Source: Zychaea mexicana
Lineage: Eukaryota > Mucoromycota > Mucoromycetes > Mucorales > Lichtheimiaceae
Length of the DNA stretch: 19,353 nucleotides
Direction of reading: 5' to 3'
Assembly: GCF_025766255.1 (NCBI RefSeq)
Contig: NW_026516923.1
Location: forward strand, 1-19,353
How positions within the stretch are numbered: the first letter of the stretch is position 1; every line of letters starts with the position of its first letter. Below the pieces are notes generated by a model that was not told the origin of the DNA, searched no databases, and saw only the letters and a list, made by a program, of their open reading frames with translations. Below, one piece after another: positions 7,297 to 18,537 of the stretch. Both the position numbers and the translations under genes were made by a program.

Positions 7297-9346
7297 TTAG
7301 GTTTTGACGCTCGATGCATCTTCAGCAAGTTTGGTCATTTGGGCCATTACAGCATCAACAGAATCAGCTTGCCCATCTTGAACGGTGTATTTCTCCAGAA
7401 GGCGCCTTATTGCTGTTGTTTCCTGTGATATCTGTTGGCAAACATCCTTAAGCTCATCCGTTGGTGTTGGAATACGCTGACCTTGGTGCGGCAGTGCTTG
7501 AGACGTTGATCCAGTGGCATGCTCAATCCAATATTAGTAGGTGGCCATAGATGGACGTACAGTGCCGGTTTTTACATGCTGTTCTACCAAAAACATGTGC
7601 TTACATAGGAGCAAGGATCTAGCAAACTTTAGACACGAGCAAGAAATGATTTGGCTATTATGTGAAATAACCTATTAGAATAGATAGTATATAAAGTAAG
7701 TAATGAGAATAAGAAATTAAACATGTAAATGACTATATAAAAAATTGATTTACATTGTAAGTAGTGCTGCTGTCAACAAAGGATTGAACCGTATACTTCG
7801 TAGCAGATACCACATGGACTTTTGATGGGAGCTCTGCACCATTCACTTTTTCAGCTTCTTGTTCTTCTTTATGCATAGCGTGCTCATAAGGACCCATTTT
7901 GCCAACATTCGCAAGTAGCCGTTTTACCTCTTTAAAGATATCAAACGCCACATCAGAAGAAAGAATTTCAAGCAAAACATCAAGTCGATGCAAGCGTTTG
8001 CGTTTCAAATATTCTGTCTTCAACTGATTATGCCAGGTTTCGACGTAGTTATTCGTTTGCATATTGGTGTATACTTCTAGTTGAAAGCACGCCGCCCAAC
8101 GCTGATATCCACTGCCACCTAGACTGTCAACCCATTCGCGTACGAAATACACATGGAAGGATGGCTGCGTTTTCTTATTTCACCAAGGAATGACTGGAAA
8201 ATCGATGTAAAGTTCTCCTTGTCTTTTTCGTACATGATTTCATCCAAATGACCACGGATATATTCTCTGGCTTGCACAATTGTACGACCTCTCATGCCAA
8301 CAACCTTAGATTGAACATTTTTATTCTATGCGCGCTTAACATGCCATAGGCAATGTTGAATCGTTGATTGCACCCAAACGGATGTGATGGCGTTGTCTTC
8401 GGCGAAATCACGATCGATCGTAAAGCGAATAGGATCAAGTCTAAGAGAAGCCAATGACTGGAACCAACTGATCAGAGGAGTCGATGACTTATCAGTGGTC
8501 AGCAAGTATGAAACAGGAACGCCACAGCCAACTATAGGGTGACGAATAACCATCGTGTATAGGACACATCCAGGATATTGGGAGACGTCATGGGTTGCAT
8601 CCAAACAGATAAACTTGCCAGAGGTACCCAACAAATGTTCTTTTTGCCATGGAGCAACAAATCCGAAAGCAAAGTGCTCTTTCGAAAGCTGTTGGCTAGG
8701 AATTCCGGCATTCGTTGCGTAGCTAGGATTAGCACCGATCCAAACATGATAGCCCTGGGAGCGGAATCATTGAGACATGCTTCAACTGAAGCAAAATCAT
8801 CTTCAGCTTTCAAGCACAATTCCTGCCGATATCTATAATATATATTATAGACATCAACAGTATTGATGTGTGCTGCACGGCTGCTGCTCAGCAATGCTTG
8901 ATATTCATGCTGCAGGTACATTCTGATATCACGAATGTTATATCCTTTGCACAATTCTTCCAAGATTCGTTGGTTGACCTCTGGTGTATTCTACAGATAT
9001 TGGACATCTTCAACACTGCCGGGTGTATGGCCAGTATGGACACCAGTATACTCAAACTGAGTATAGCTAGAATCTTCAGCATAGCAAGTGACCTTAAGCT
9101 TAGCTGTGCATCCAACTTGCTTGCTTTTTTTCTGAACTAGACATAGCTTAACACCATCTACATCGTAGTTCTCTTGATCGAGTTCCACAGTACTGGAGCT
9201 CAGAGTTGCACGATGGCAGCGGTAACGGATCGTCCAAAGCTTCGTCACCTTGCGCTGTCGTTTTGGCTTATGAACACCTACTGCATCATGTGTAAACATT
9301 TGTGCTAAATTTCCCATTTTATGCATGTCCATATTAACCTTCGCCT
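7297..9346 (-). pseudogene. Element A MULE transposase, main part (dead)
   Basis: Minus-strand reading recovers, in order: a FAR1-like zinc-binding region (VGCTAKLKV...GVHTGHTPGS); the MULE DDE core with first Asp in CLDATHDVSQY, second Asp in RFTIDRDFAED, CLWHVKR, and Glu in NNYVETWHNQ; an 82-bp intron (7672-7753); a SWIM finger (ISCSC...LLCKHMF); and a coiled-coil-like C-terminus ending at 7297-7299. Lesions: a frameshift near 9340, TAG at 8991-8993, a frameshift near 8760-8780, TAG at 8326-8328 (a Trp in the homologue in C), and TAA at 7534-7536. The 5' part is displaced to 14146-14393 by element C. Closest relative in the window is the transposase of C, with the same intron position, but the proteins are clearly diverged. 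Confidence 0.85.
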
Positions 9347-9355
9347 GCCGCTTCT
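9347..9355. repeat. Target-site duplication of C, left copy
   Basis: GCCGCTTCT immediately before the element tip CAAAACCC, matching GCTGCTTCT at 14146-14154 at eight of nine positions. Nine bases is the usual duplication length for Mutator-like elements. Confidence 0.75.
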
Positions 9356-10284
9356 CAAAACCCTTATGTCCACCCCATTTTAACAGAGGGGAGTCCCCCC
9401 CCCAAAACCAAAAATTTTAAACTCCAATTTCAGAGTCACGGCGTGTGGTGCGTCAGTGCTGTGAGCAGCGCCATTTATTCACAGACCGCAAAAAAAAAGA
9501 AGTACTGGTCATTAACAATCAATACACAATCACTAAGAAAAGACATACACGGTCATTGAAGATAAGTGCTTGCAGCCAAGTTAGAAATGCCATTGAATAG
9601 AATGGAGAACAATTTGACAGCAGACACTTGAAAAAAAAACAAAGACGAAGGGAAAAGACAACAACAAAGTACTGGCGGGACAAAGCACGGATCCTTTTAC
9701 AAACACACTGACGATTCTACTGCAAAGATCTCAACACAAGATGCAGTAATGGAATGGCCATTTGAAGCAGGGGACGATCCAAGGGTTAAAGAGAAGAAAA
9801 GGGGGACAAAAAGTTCAAAGCTATACACTATGAAGGAGCTTTGCTTAATCGCCGGTCTCTTGAGATCTCGCTCTTAGGCATCGTGCATTTTGACGTAGGA
9901 CATTGGCATTTCGACACACGGTTACAATTCACGATGGAATGAACGATCATTGAACGATGAAGGCCAGCTAATATTGTACCTGTGGTTCTTAACGGGTATG
10001 CTTTTTTTTTGCTATAGTGCATTCGTGCTATATTCTCAACGATGTGCTAATATATATATATAGGCAGGATCAGTCAAAGGTATTATGTTGTTGGCTCTTT
10101 CAGCCATGCGTTGTAAAGGAGTTCGTGTTCAAGAAAAGAGGGACGTTTTAGGTAAAGCATAGAAAACATAATATGTAAGCAAGCGTCGAATATGATTGGC
10201 AATATACTAATTCCCTCTATTCCCTCTTAAAACCAAAGATACACGTACCTGTCAATACATCATAGGGACCAAAACATGTGAGTA
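9356..10284 (+). repeat. Left terminal inverted repeat of C
   Basis: Inverse of 13219-14145 with few differences (for example AATATG against GATATG near 10170). It has a C9 run near 9397-9405 and a TATATATATATA tract near 10049. A 64-codon ORF (9828-10022, minus) is repeated identically in the other arm, but the arms are nearly identical at DNA level, so this gives no evidence of selection. The inner end reaches GTGAGTA at 10278-10284. Confidence 0.88.
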
Positions 10285-10360
10285 CTATATTTATGCTTAT
10301 GGTATGATGCTAGAAGTGTAGGTAAGTCCCTACCCAAAGTTATGGTTGTAAAGTGCCGTT

Positions 10361-10398
10361 AATAAATAGTATATATGAATGAAGCTTTTATAATAAAA
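10361..10398 (+). promoter_or_regulatory. Possible TATA region for the C transposase
   Basis: AATAAATAGTATATATGAAT at 10361-10380 and TTTATAATAAAAT at 10386-10398 lie roughly 60-90 bp upstream of the proposed start codon at 10454, just inside the left inverted repeat. They are the only TATA-like strings so placed. AT-rich background makes chance matches likely. Confidence 0.25.
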
Positions 10399-10453
10399 TG
10401 TCTCTTCAATACTACATAGATCCTTCATCTCTAAAACACAGAATAATACATAT

Positions 10454-13090
10454 ATGGAGGGGAATCGTGCATCTCTTATTATTGCACCATCTGATAATAA
10501 ATGTCAATATGAGACAAAACCTTTGTGCGTTCTGTTAAAGTATGATCATGAATAATTGAGAATCGCGGACCTAGCATAGTCTGCAGTAGAAAGATCAAAA
10601 AAATAAACAAGCGCCCTCTTCAATACACATACTTTTCTACTACTGCTATTATAAACACGCACTGTCCAACAACAACAGCAACACGCCTATTATTCTCGAC
10701 CTCGAAAACGAGAGTGTTCCAGAGTGGCTACTGATTGCAACCTACAGAGCAACGATCGAGCGCGCACCTCAAGTGTCTGGTCATTGCTGGGTGAAAAAAG
10801 ATCACCGAAATGGCAAAGGAATTCCGATCTGTGAAAGCAATGGCAATGAGATCCAACAAGCGAATGACGCAACGATTTCGGGAGAAGTTGTTGAGGAAAA
10901 CGAAGTAGAAGAAAGTAGAGGTATAATAAATCAACAATGAATACAAATAAGGAAAAATTAATTATGTACCTGCATTAATCTATCTCACAATATAACATCA
11001 CTTATAGACATCCACCCTGCCAAAAGAGCTCGTAAGAGAAAAGTGAAATGGTCCGAGCGTTATGTTTGCCATCGTTCTGGAGGCGTCCGTGTGCGCAACG
11101 ATCGTGTCAAAGGTGGTGCATCAAAGTCGATCCGTATCCGCCAAAGATCAAAGAAGATTGGCTGTCCAGCTCGCTTCAGAGCAGTATGCTATGAAGAGGA
11201 GCCAGAAAAGGTGTATTTGTTCTTTGCTGGAGGTCATCCAGATCATACTCCTGGTAGCAGCGAAGATGTCAAGTACTTGCCCAATTCACAAGAAATCAAG
11301 AGCAAGATCCTTCAAGAATTGCATAAGGGATACAACGTACGTGACGTGCGCTTGTATATGCAGCGTGAATACTGCACTATTGGTGACAACAGACGTGAAG
11401 CATACGTGAACACAGTAGATGTATACAACATTTACTACAAGTATCGTCAAGAGAAATCGCAGAGAAATGATGATGACTTCTCGTCTTTGTCTTTGTGGTT
11501 GCAACACCTTGAATCGATCGGATATTTTGTGTGGATCAATGAAAAGATCACCATTGATGAAAACCAGCAACAGCAAGCAGTAAAGTGTCTTACTGAAGAT
11601 AACTTTACGTTCGGTTTCTTTGCTCCTTGGCAGAAGGATTTGCTCTTGAATGCCAAGTTTATTTCTCTTGATGCCACTCACGATGTCAGCCAGTACTCTG
11701 ATGGTATTTTATATACCATGGTTATTCGCCATCCAGTTGCAGCTCGAGGTGTTCCAGTTGCCTACCTCTTTACCGATACCACTGCCTCTGCTCCCCTTGG
11801 TGCCTGGTTCCATCAGCTTGCTTCCCTTGGTGTAAACCCACTTCGCATCACTATTGACTGCAGCCTACCTGAGGATAATGCCATCCGCGCTGTCTGGCCT
11901 TCATGTACGATCCAGTTTTGCACCTGGCATGTCATGCGCTCATGGATGAAAAACGTCCGTTCCAAGATCAAGTCGTCGCCTGGTAGAAGCAAGGCCATCG
12001 CCATGCAGATTGCCCGTGAGAAGCTACGCGCGTTGATGTACGAACGTAATGTTGATACATTTCAACAACTGCTCCACGAGTTCTTGTCTACTTTTGGTAG
12101 ATACCAAAAGCCCTTTATTACTTACTTTCAGAAATACTGGGTTACTGGTGAACAAGGCTGTGATCGGTGGGCTGCATGCTACCAACCTGCAGTTTACACG
12201 AACATGGAGACAAACAACTATGTTGAGTCATGGCACAACCAGCTGAAGACAATTTATCTGAAGCGCAAACATGTCCATCGTCTTGACTTGTTGATGAGTA
12301 TCCTGACGTTCGATGTCGAGTTTGACGTCCAGCAAGAAGTCAAACGTCTAACGTACCGAGTTGGGTGTATGAGCAAGGATGAACGGCATCTTCGTGTGCA
12401 GGAAATAGAGGCTGAGACCGTTGATGAACAGCTGTTGTCTGCAATGGTGAATGTCAGTATGGAGGACGAGTTCGTTGTCAGCTCCTTTCAGTTGGATGGC
12501 ATCACCTATATGGTAAGCAGTATATCTCTTCAATCTTCATCCAGTTTATATCCTCGATGATTACCATAACTCTACAGTACCTGTGGTAAGTATTGACTTC
12601 TTTTTATTTCCTGCACTTTTAGGTGAAGGTCGAGGATGGGCAGCTGGTATCTTGCTCGTGCCCTGCTTTTGAACGTTGGCATCGCCCATGCAAGCATATG
12701 TTTCTTGTTGAACGGAAGGAGAAGGATGTAAAAGTTCGCCCATCATTGGAAGCATGGCATACTGCATTGCAAACTGCTGCCACCAGCACATCAACTGATC
12801 CAAGCCTTCAGCAACAGCAAAATGAACAGCAGGATGTCCAATCCGAAATGGAGCAAGAACTATCACCAACAGATAGTTTTGCTAAAGCAATCCAACAGCA
12901 TACAGCAACAATTACTGCCTTGAAACGCAAGTTTGAAAGCAGAATGGTTCAAGCACGCAACCACGAACAATTGAGCTTGCTGACCGATCGTCTGCAAAAG
13001 CTCACCGAAGAAGCACAAGGCATTAGCAATGAGTTGTCTGACATTGCCGTTGTTCCCCAAAACTCCCGTTTCCGCCATCAAAATGCATAA
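10454..13090 (+). CDS. Element C transposase (MULE, FAR1/SWIM type), apparently intact
   Basis: My model has four exons: 10454-10539, 10679-10920, 11008-12512 and 12623-13090, giving 766 aa. Introns are 139, 87, 110 bp, all GT..AG, and phase holds throughout. The first intron and start are least certain; the last two introns are firm. Seen: basic nuclear-localisation stretch AKRARKRK (about 115-122); FAR1/WRKY-GCM1-like zinc ligands C130, C162, H186, H189; MULE catalytic D331 (ISLDATHDVS), D393 (RITIDCSLPED), C414-x2-H417, E516 (NNYVESWHNQ); SWIM finger C622-x-C624...C634-x-H636; Gln-rich then coiled-coil C-terminus. All expected catalytic residues are present and there is no internal stop. 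It would act in the nucleus, cutting and rejoining at the inverted repeats that flank it. Confidence 0.85.
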
Positions 13091-13218
13091 CCGAACTTGT
13101 TTCTTTTTTTTTGTCCTTTATTGTATCCCTTTCTCTATAGACTTTATACTTATATATTAGCCCTTGTTTTACTTTCTTCCACTCTTGTTTCTTCTTTACA
13201 GACATATATAGTATGTAA
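13091..13218 (+). other. 3' untranslated region of the C transposase
   Basis: Short T-rich stretch between the stop codon and the right inverted repeat, with no ORF. No canonical AATAAA is visible on the plus strand, so the cleavage site cannot be placed. Confidence 0.4.
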
Positions 13219-14145
13219 TACTCACATCTTTTGGTCCCTATGATGTATTGACAGGTACGTGTATCTTTGGTTTTAAGAGGGAATAGAGGGAATTAGTATA
13301 TTGCCAATCATATTCGACGCTTGCTTACATATCATGTTTTCTATGCTTTACCTAAAACGTCCCTCTTTTCTTGAACACGAACTCCTTTACAACGCATGGC
13401 TGAAAGAGCCAACAACATAATACCTTTGACTGATCCTGCCTATATATATATATTAGCACATCGTTGAGAATATAGCACGAATGCACTATAGCAAAAAAAA
13501 AGCATACCCGTTAAGAACCACAGGTACAATATTAGCTGGCCTTCATCGTTCAATGATCGTTCATTCCATCGTGAATTGTAACCGTGTGTCGAAATGCCAA
13601 TGTCCTACGTCAAAATGCACGATGCCTAAGAGCGAGATCTCAAGAGACCGGCGGTTAAGCAAAGCTCCTTCATAGTGTATAGCTTTGAACTTTTTGTCCC
13701 CCTTTTCTTCTCTTTAACCCTTGGATCGTCCCCTGCTTCAAATGGCCATTCCATTACTGCATCTTGTGTTGAGATCTTTGCAGTAGAATCGTCAGTGTGT
13801 TTGTAAAAGGATCCGTGCTTTGTCCCGCCAGTACTTTGTTGTTGTCTTTTCCCTTCGTCTTTGTTTTTTTTTCAAGTGTCTGCTGTCAAATTGTTCTCCA
13901 TTCTATTCAATGGCATTTCTAACTTGGCTGCAAGCACTTATCTTCAATGACCGTGTATGTCTTTTCTTAGTGATTGTGTATTGATTGTTAATGACCAGTA
14001 CTTCTTTTTTTTTGCGGTCTGTGAATAAATGGCGCTGCTCACAGCACTGACGCACCACACGCCGTGACTCTGAAATTGGAGTTTAAAATTTTCGGTTTTG
14101 GGGGGGACTCCCCTCTGTTAAAATGGGGTGGACATAAGGGTTTTG
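13219..14145 (-). repeat. Right terminal inverted repeat of C
   Basis: Inverse of 9356-10284; ends GGGTGGACATAAGGGTTTTG at 14145, next to the second copy of the 9-bp duplication. The G7 run near 14099-14106 is one to two bases shorter than its partner C-run, an expected slippage difference. Confidence 0.88.
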
Positions 14146-14154
14146 GCTGCTTCT
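14146..14154. repeat. Target-site duplication of C, right copy
   Basis: GCTGCTTCT directly after the right tip of C; pairs with 9347-9355 with one transition. Confidence 0.75.
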
Positions 14155-14393
14155 GCTTTTTTCTGCTTCTTCGCTTCCTCATCCTCGCGGGACCACTTGT
14201 CTTTGTACACCTAGCATTCACCAGTTTCCTGTGGTTGCTGCTTCAAGCGTTGCTCCCACACAAGACAGGCAACTTTTTCAGGGCGTGCCTGGGCAAGGTT
14301 GGACGAGATCAAAACGGGGAGGGTAGTAGTAGTAGCAGGAATAGTAGTAGAAGCGTTTGGGGTGTTGTTTGTGTTTGAGATTTCGAGATGTAG
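14146..14393 (-). pseudogene. Element A transposase, displaced 5' exon
   Basis: On the minus strand an open stretch begins after a splice-acceptor-like TAATCTCACAG (14394 onwards) and encodes a Thr/Pro-rich lead, then QARPEKVACLVWEQRLKQQ, then a TAG at 14211-14213, then VYKDKWSREDEEAKKQKKAE. It ends where element C inserts. Across the empty site it joins the main pseudogene at 9346, but one base out of frame. The charged C-terminal part of this exon leads into the zinc-binding domain. No start codon is found; an earlier exon may be lost. Confidence 0.6.
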
Positions 14394-14639
14394 CTGTGAG
14401 ATTAGGAATCAGGAACAAATGACGTGTTCAATATTGACTATATTGCCTTCTTAATAATCTGATAAAACAACTGATTCAACAATACCACATATTCGATGAA
14501 AAAACCTTTTTTTCTGTCACTTCAATGCTATATCTAAAGCACTTTAAATAAAGGTGCCCAATCACTGCATCATTATATATTTCTTCATGTATTACCAATT
14601 ATTTATTAAATGCGACTACTGTATACCGTTTTTTTATCA
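14394..14639. other. Internal non-coding DNA of A, 5' of its transposase
   Basis: AT-rich and without ORFs, RNA-like structure or repeats that I can see. By position it should hold the promoter of the dead A transposase (reading leftwards). Confidence 0.4.
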
Positions 14640-16202
14640 CTCCTATATCCAACCACTGATACTATCCTTAAGGGAGTGCGAATGCCAAACGCGTTGGACA
14701 TTGTGTGTGTTTATACGTGAGGTATGGTAACGAGTATTATAAAAGTATTTGTACATCGAGTACCAACACGCCGTAACAAGTTCTTGTATGTTTTTCGTCG
14801 TTCATCAAGGGCCATTGACGTTTGGATTATTGAATGGTGGAAGCGTCGACGTCGATAGTAAAAGGAATCGGTAAAATGCTCGTGTGCGTTTGGAGCAAGA
14901 ACAAAGACAATAAAGGCCTTCGTTTTTACCACAATGCTATACCAACAAACACACACGCGTGCACACACCTATGTATATCCAATATATACGTTCGTTCTTA
15001 CCTCCATCTCACCGCATATATTATAATTAAGTGTTGAGTCCAACTTCATCTCGAATCGCTGTTACAGTTGTGTCTATGGGAATTGATTTGAGCAGGTTTG
15101 ACAGTGACCGTTAGTATAAAAGTACAGATGCTTATTTCTGCCGCAAATCGTAATTGCTCTCCCTGTGCTATTTAGCTATCGCTCCCTATTCTCAATGAGC
15201 TTTACAATTTACAAATGCACTTTTATAATTACCTTGTCTCAAGATAAATGGCACCCCATGTAGTTACAATGCTTTTTTTTTAATCGCTGACAAAACATAT
15301 ACTACTGTACTCAATTTTTTCTCCAAGTCCCTTTATTCTGTGCCTGCTACCCTTCACCTATCTGACTTTCAAAAAAATTGAAAACTGGGGGGGGGGGCAA
15401 AGTTAAAGTCGGGGCAGAATAAGGAACTTGTGCTTTATTCCTATCCTAATCACTCTCCTCATGCTTTCTTCGCTTCGCTCAGTTTGTGCTTCGCACTTAG
15501 GTTGACACTATGCTTATTCCCTGTCTTAATTACTCTACCAATGCTTTCTTCGCTGGGTGGCGAATAATAGCTGATGGTGGAATATTGTTTATTTTTATGA
15601 TAAAAGCAGATAAAATAGAAGAAAAATAGAGGGTATATCTTTCTTTCGATATTTTATTGTTGCAAGTGACAGTTTCCTTTTATATCGATGCGAGCGAGCC
15701 ACCATGGAGGCCTCTGAGAAGCCCTCTTTTAGAAGGAAAATAGAAAATGTATCTTCCATTACTACATTGGGGTATGGTATTCTCTGTTCAGAGCGAAATG
15801 AGAGCAACTTATAAGTATGAAAAAAATGAGAAAAAAGAAATGTAGTTGAATCGCCATAACAATTATATGAGTAGATAGCTAAGATGTGACTTAATTAGTA
15901 GGATCTTTAGTAGGGCACTGTAGGGTGTTTAGTTGACGAGAAACCCCTTTGAGAAAATAATTCTCCAAAAAAAGTCATCAGTTACTATGTAAAGTAAAAA
16001 TCTAGAGATGTGACTGCTAATTTTGAGCCTACCAATGACTGCACAGCATTTGATCTATATAACAGAATTCTTATCATAGCTCTGTAGTACATCTCATTGG
16101 CTAGTAATAGCTCTGAGAATAAAGTTTTCTCAAGAAAAAAAGCCTATATACTATGTGACTGCTATTGCCGTTTTGTTATGTTGTTGCCATATATGATAGA
16201 TA
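14640..16202 (-). repeat. Right arm of A (uninterrupted)
   Basis: Inverse of the two left-arm segments. It shows the empty site of B near 15810 (CATACTTATAAGTTGC) and lacks the 290-bp segment of the left arm (junction near 14685, TTCGCACTCCC in reverse). Carries an 11-bp G-run (about 15387-15397) and the paired 43-bp direct repeats. It is cut at a TA at 16201-16202 by element D. Confidence 0.85.
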
Positions 16203-16213
16203 CAGGGCAGATC

Positions 16214-16340
16214 TATTTGCACCCCCCCTCGTGCACCCCCCCAGTCACTGCCCGGCCCGGATTTTTAGTTTACACCCCCCCCCCTCCCACCAAACCATTT
16301 CGTACACCCCCCTTCATCGAACCAATTCTTGCACACCACT
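16214..16340 (+). repeat. Subterminal CAC(C)n motif cluster at the tip of D
   Basis: Repeated motif KKRCACCCCCC: TTTGCACCCCCCC, TCGTGCACCCCCCC, GTTTACACCCCCCCCC, TCGTACACCCCCC and a shorter TTGCACACC, within ~125 bp. Clustered subterminal motifs at a transposon end are commonly transposase-binding sites; here that is inference. The C-runs also create proline-rich ORFs in two frames (16097-16435) that I do not accept as genes. Confidence 0.5.
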
Positions 16341-16434
16341 TCATCCACATTCCTCAATCACAGATCGAATTGAAGCAATTCAACACAAGATTGAAGAACG
16401 AAGCATTAGCATGGTATCAAGTAATATAAAATGA

Positions 16435-16949
16435 GTAGCTATAAACTAAATGTATGCATTTGCCTTTTTCAACGTAAATTGTCAGAAAGGAGACACACAC
16501 ACGCACAATGAAATATAGCACCGGCAACTGCTACTTACTTGTATAAAGAAAACTGTCCTAGATGCATGGACAGAATATGCGAGTAATATACTAATGATGG
16601 AACTGAAAAATGATGTAGAAAAAAAAGTGAGGCCAAGAGGATAATTAAACAAACAAAAGAAAATAAACTTTTTGATTTGACACGTCTTACATAATGCATA
16701 TGAAACTGAGACTGCATTAATGCAAAATCCTTCAAATAGCAGTATATTTATCTACATACATAGTCCGTATATACATAGTTCATAGACACATTGACCTCTA
16801 CATTATCGTGTCGTTCGCATCATGTTTGGTACTACATAGTACTCAGGAAGTGACAATGGAAATTGGAGCGTATCTTAAAAATTGCTTCTTTTACTTCCCA
16901 TAAACAAACAAGCATACTTCTCTAAATCTCTCAACTCATTTCCATCGCA
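16435..16949 (+). other. 5' leader of the D transposase gene
   Basis: AT-rich, no convincing ORF. TTTCCATCGCA immediately precedes the ATG at 16950. No clear TATA could be singled out. Confidence 0.35.
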
Positions 16950-18487
16950 ATGTCAAAAACTACAAGTGCAATTCCTGAAGAACTGCGAGTCACTTATGAC
17001 GACTTTGACTCTGCCAAGCAAGCTTGCGTCGACTGGGGGAAAAAGAGCAAGGTTTCCCTGCGTACCTTGAAAAGTACGCGTACAGGAGAAAAAAGAGTCC
17101 TCCGTCTTGTTTGCAAGCACTTTGGACAACCTACCAATCAAGAGGTATATGACGATGGCAAAACTACGACAGTAGAAACCATATTGGCAAACGACAAAGG
17201 TGATGTCATTCGATCCAACAGCAAGGACAGCAAGAAACGGCGCGAGAAAGACTCCCAGCGAATTGGATGCGAGTTTGAGATCAAGCTGCGGCCATTGAGC
17301 AACGCTAGCCAGCAATGGCACGTTGTCTCTTTTTACGACGGTGAACACAATCATGAGATTGCAAAGGAGCTCTCGTCGTATCCAATGCTTCGTCAGCTCG
17401 ATGGGAAGCAGCACGAAATTGTTCTTAGCATGATCAAAGGGCACGCCAGTAATACTGCAATTGTGTCATACCTTGCTGCTAACAAAACGGTTGTCAGCCC
17501 CAAGGACATCACGAATATGCGACAGATAGTATTCAACAACGATCCCGACCATACCATATTCAAGCTTATCAGCAAGCTACAGGACAAGGACAACGTGGTT
17601 GAGTGGGAATCGAAGCAAGATGGCGAAAAACGGTTCTTGCACTCTCTTTTTTTTGCGCATCATTCTGCAATTTCACTTGCTCGCCAATTCCCTGAAACCA
17701 TAATCATGGATGCCACGTACAAGACAAACAGACATCGGCTCCCCTTTGTAAATGTCGTCGGTACAGGCAATGTTGGTTATCCAGACTTGAAAACGTTCTG
17801 TATTGCTGGCGGATAGGTGTCTGAAGAAACGAATGACAGCTACGACTGGTTTGTCAAAAAGCTTGAGCAAGTTGTCTGGCCAGCTGGGCAGCCAGTCTCC
17901 CCGAAAGTCTTTGTAACTGACAGCGAATCCGCGTTGATGAAAGCCTTGGATCACGTATTCCCCAACTCGAAGAAATTGCTCTGTACCAACCACATCAGAC
18001 GCAATTTTCAAGTCAAGCTGCAGAAACTTTTTGAAGTTAAAGAGGACTTTGAGGCGCTCCTGAAAGCCATCAACTACTTGATGGCTGATGAATATGATGA
18101 TAAGTTCCAGAACAAGCGGCTGGTTCCAGATGAGGAATTCGAGCAAAAGGCGATCGGCATGTACAATGAGGCTGCAATGAAAGCCAAAAAGCCGGAAGAA
18201 GTGAAAGCATATCTCGAGAGGTAACTATATATTGGATTTTTAACGGAGATCATTTGCTTGGACACTATACTTATGTGTAATACTTTCGCTTGCAGTAAGC
18301 TTTCTAATAAAGAAAAATGGGTCGGACGGTACCTCACAGATGTCAAGCATCTTGGGAATAGTACCACCAATAGAGTTGAAGGAACGCACGCCAATATGAA
18401 GAAGGCCATACAGTCCGCCAGTGGTAACCTATACCTTGCTTTTGAGCAAATCGATGAATTCTACAGATTAAAGGTACAATACATTCG

Positions 18488-18537
<50 letters not shown>

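Larger units (their letters stand above)
9356..14145 (+). mobile_element. Element C: candidate autonomous MULE, 4790 bp
   Basis: The tips are CAAAACCCTTATGTCCACCC and its inverse, flanked by a 9-bp target duplication with one mismatch. The inverted repeats are ~0.93 kb (9356-10284 and 13219-14145) and nearly identical, which suggests recent insertion or arm-to-arm conversion. Between them is one gene on the plus strand, apparently complete from ATG to stop. The element lies in opposite orientation to, and inside, the transposase gene of A. Confidence 0.88.
1290..16202 (-). mobile_element. Element A: old MULE with ~1.56-kb inverted arms, hosting two insertions
   Basis: 1290-1684 plus 5632-7092 is the inverted copy of 14640-16202, with many substitutions. 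After removing element B and a 290-bp one-sided segment, the left arm is about 1566 bp against 1563 bp on the right, so the two agree closely. The body holds a decayed minus-strand MULE transposase. A body this size with long terminal inverted repeats around a DDE transposase with a SWIM finger is a classical Mutator-like element. The true tips are uncertain: on the right the arm is cut at 16202 by element D, so A may extend left of 1290. Strand is given for its transposase. Confidence 0.75.

Noticed and set aside
9828..10022. 64-codon ORF conserved perfectly in both C arms (also 13481-13675)
   Set aside because: The arms are nearly identical at DNA level, so the identity says nothing about selection; no recognisable domain.
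14064..14378. 104-codon plus-strand ORF with a hydrophobic stretch
   Set aside because: It crosses the boundary between the C tip and the A exon and lies opposite the A transposase 5' exon; an overlap artefact.
16218..16310. C-rich stretch as telomere remnant
   Set aside because: Runs are of variable length with non-repeating spacers, unlike a fungal telomere unit such as CCCTAA.
16097..16435. Proline-rich ORFs at the A/D junction
   Set aside because: Produced by C-runs translated as proline in two frames; they span an insertion junction.
7534..17816. Reassigned TAG codon (non-standard code), because most in-frame stops in the A and D transposases are TAG
   Set aside because: A also carries a TAA and two frameshifts, and the intact C transposase has no in-frame TAG in 766 codons, so ordinary decay explains it.
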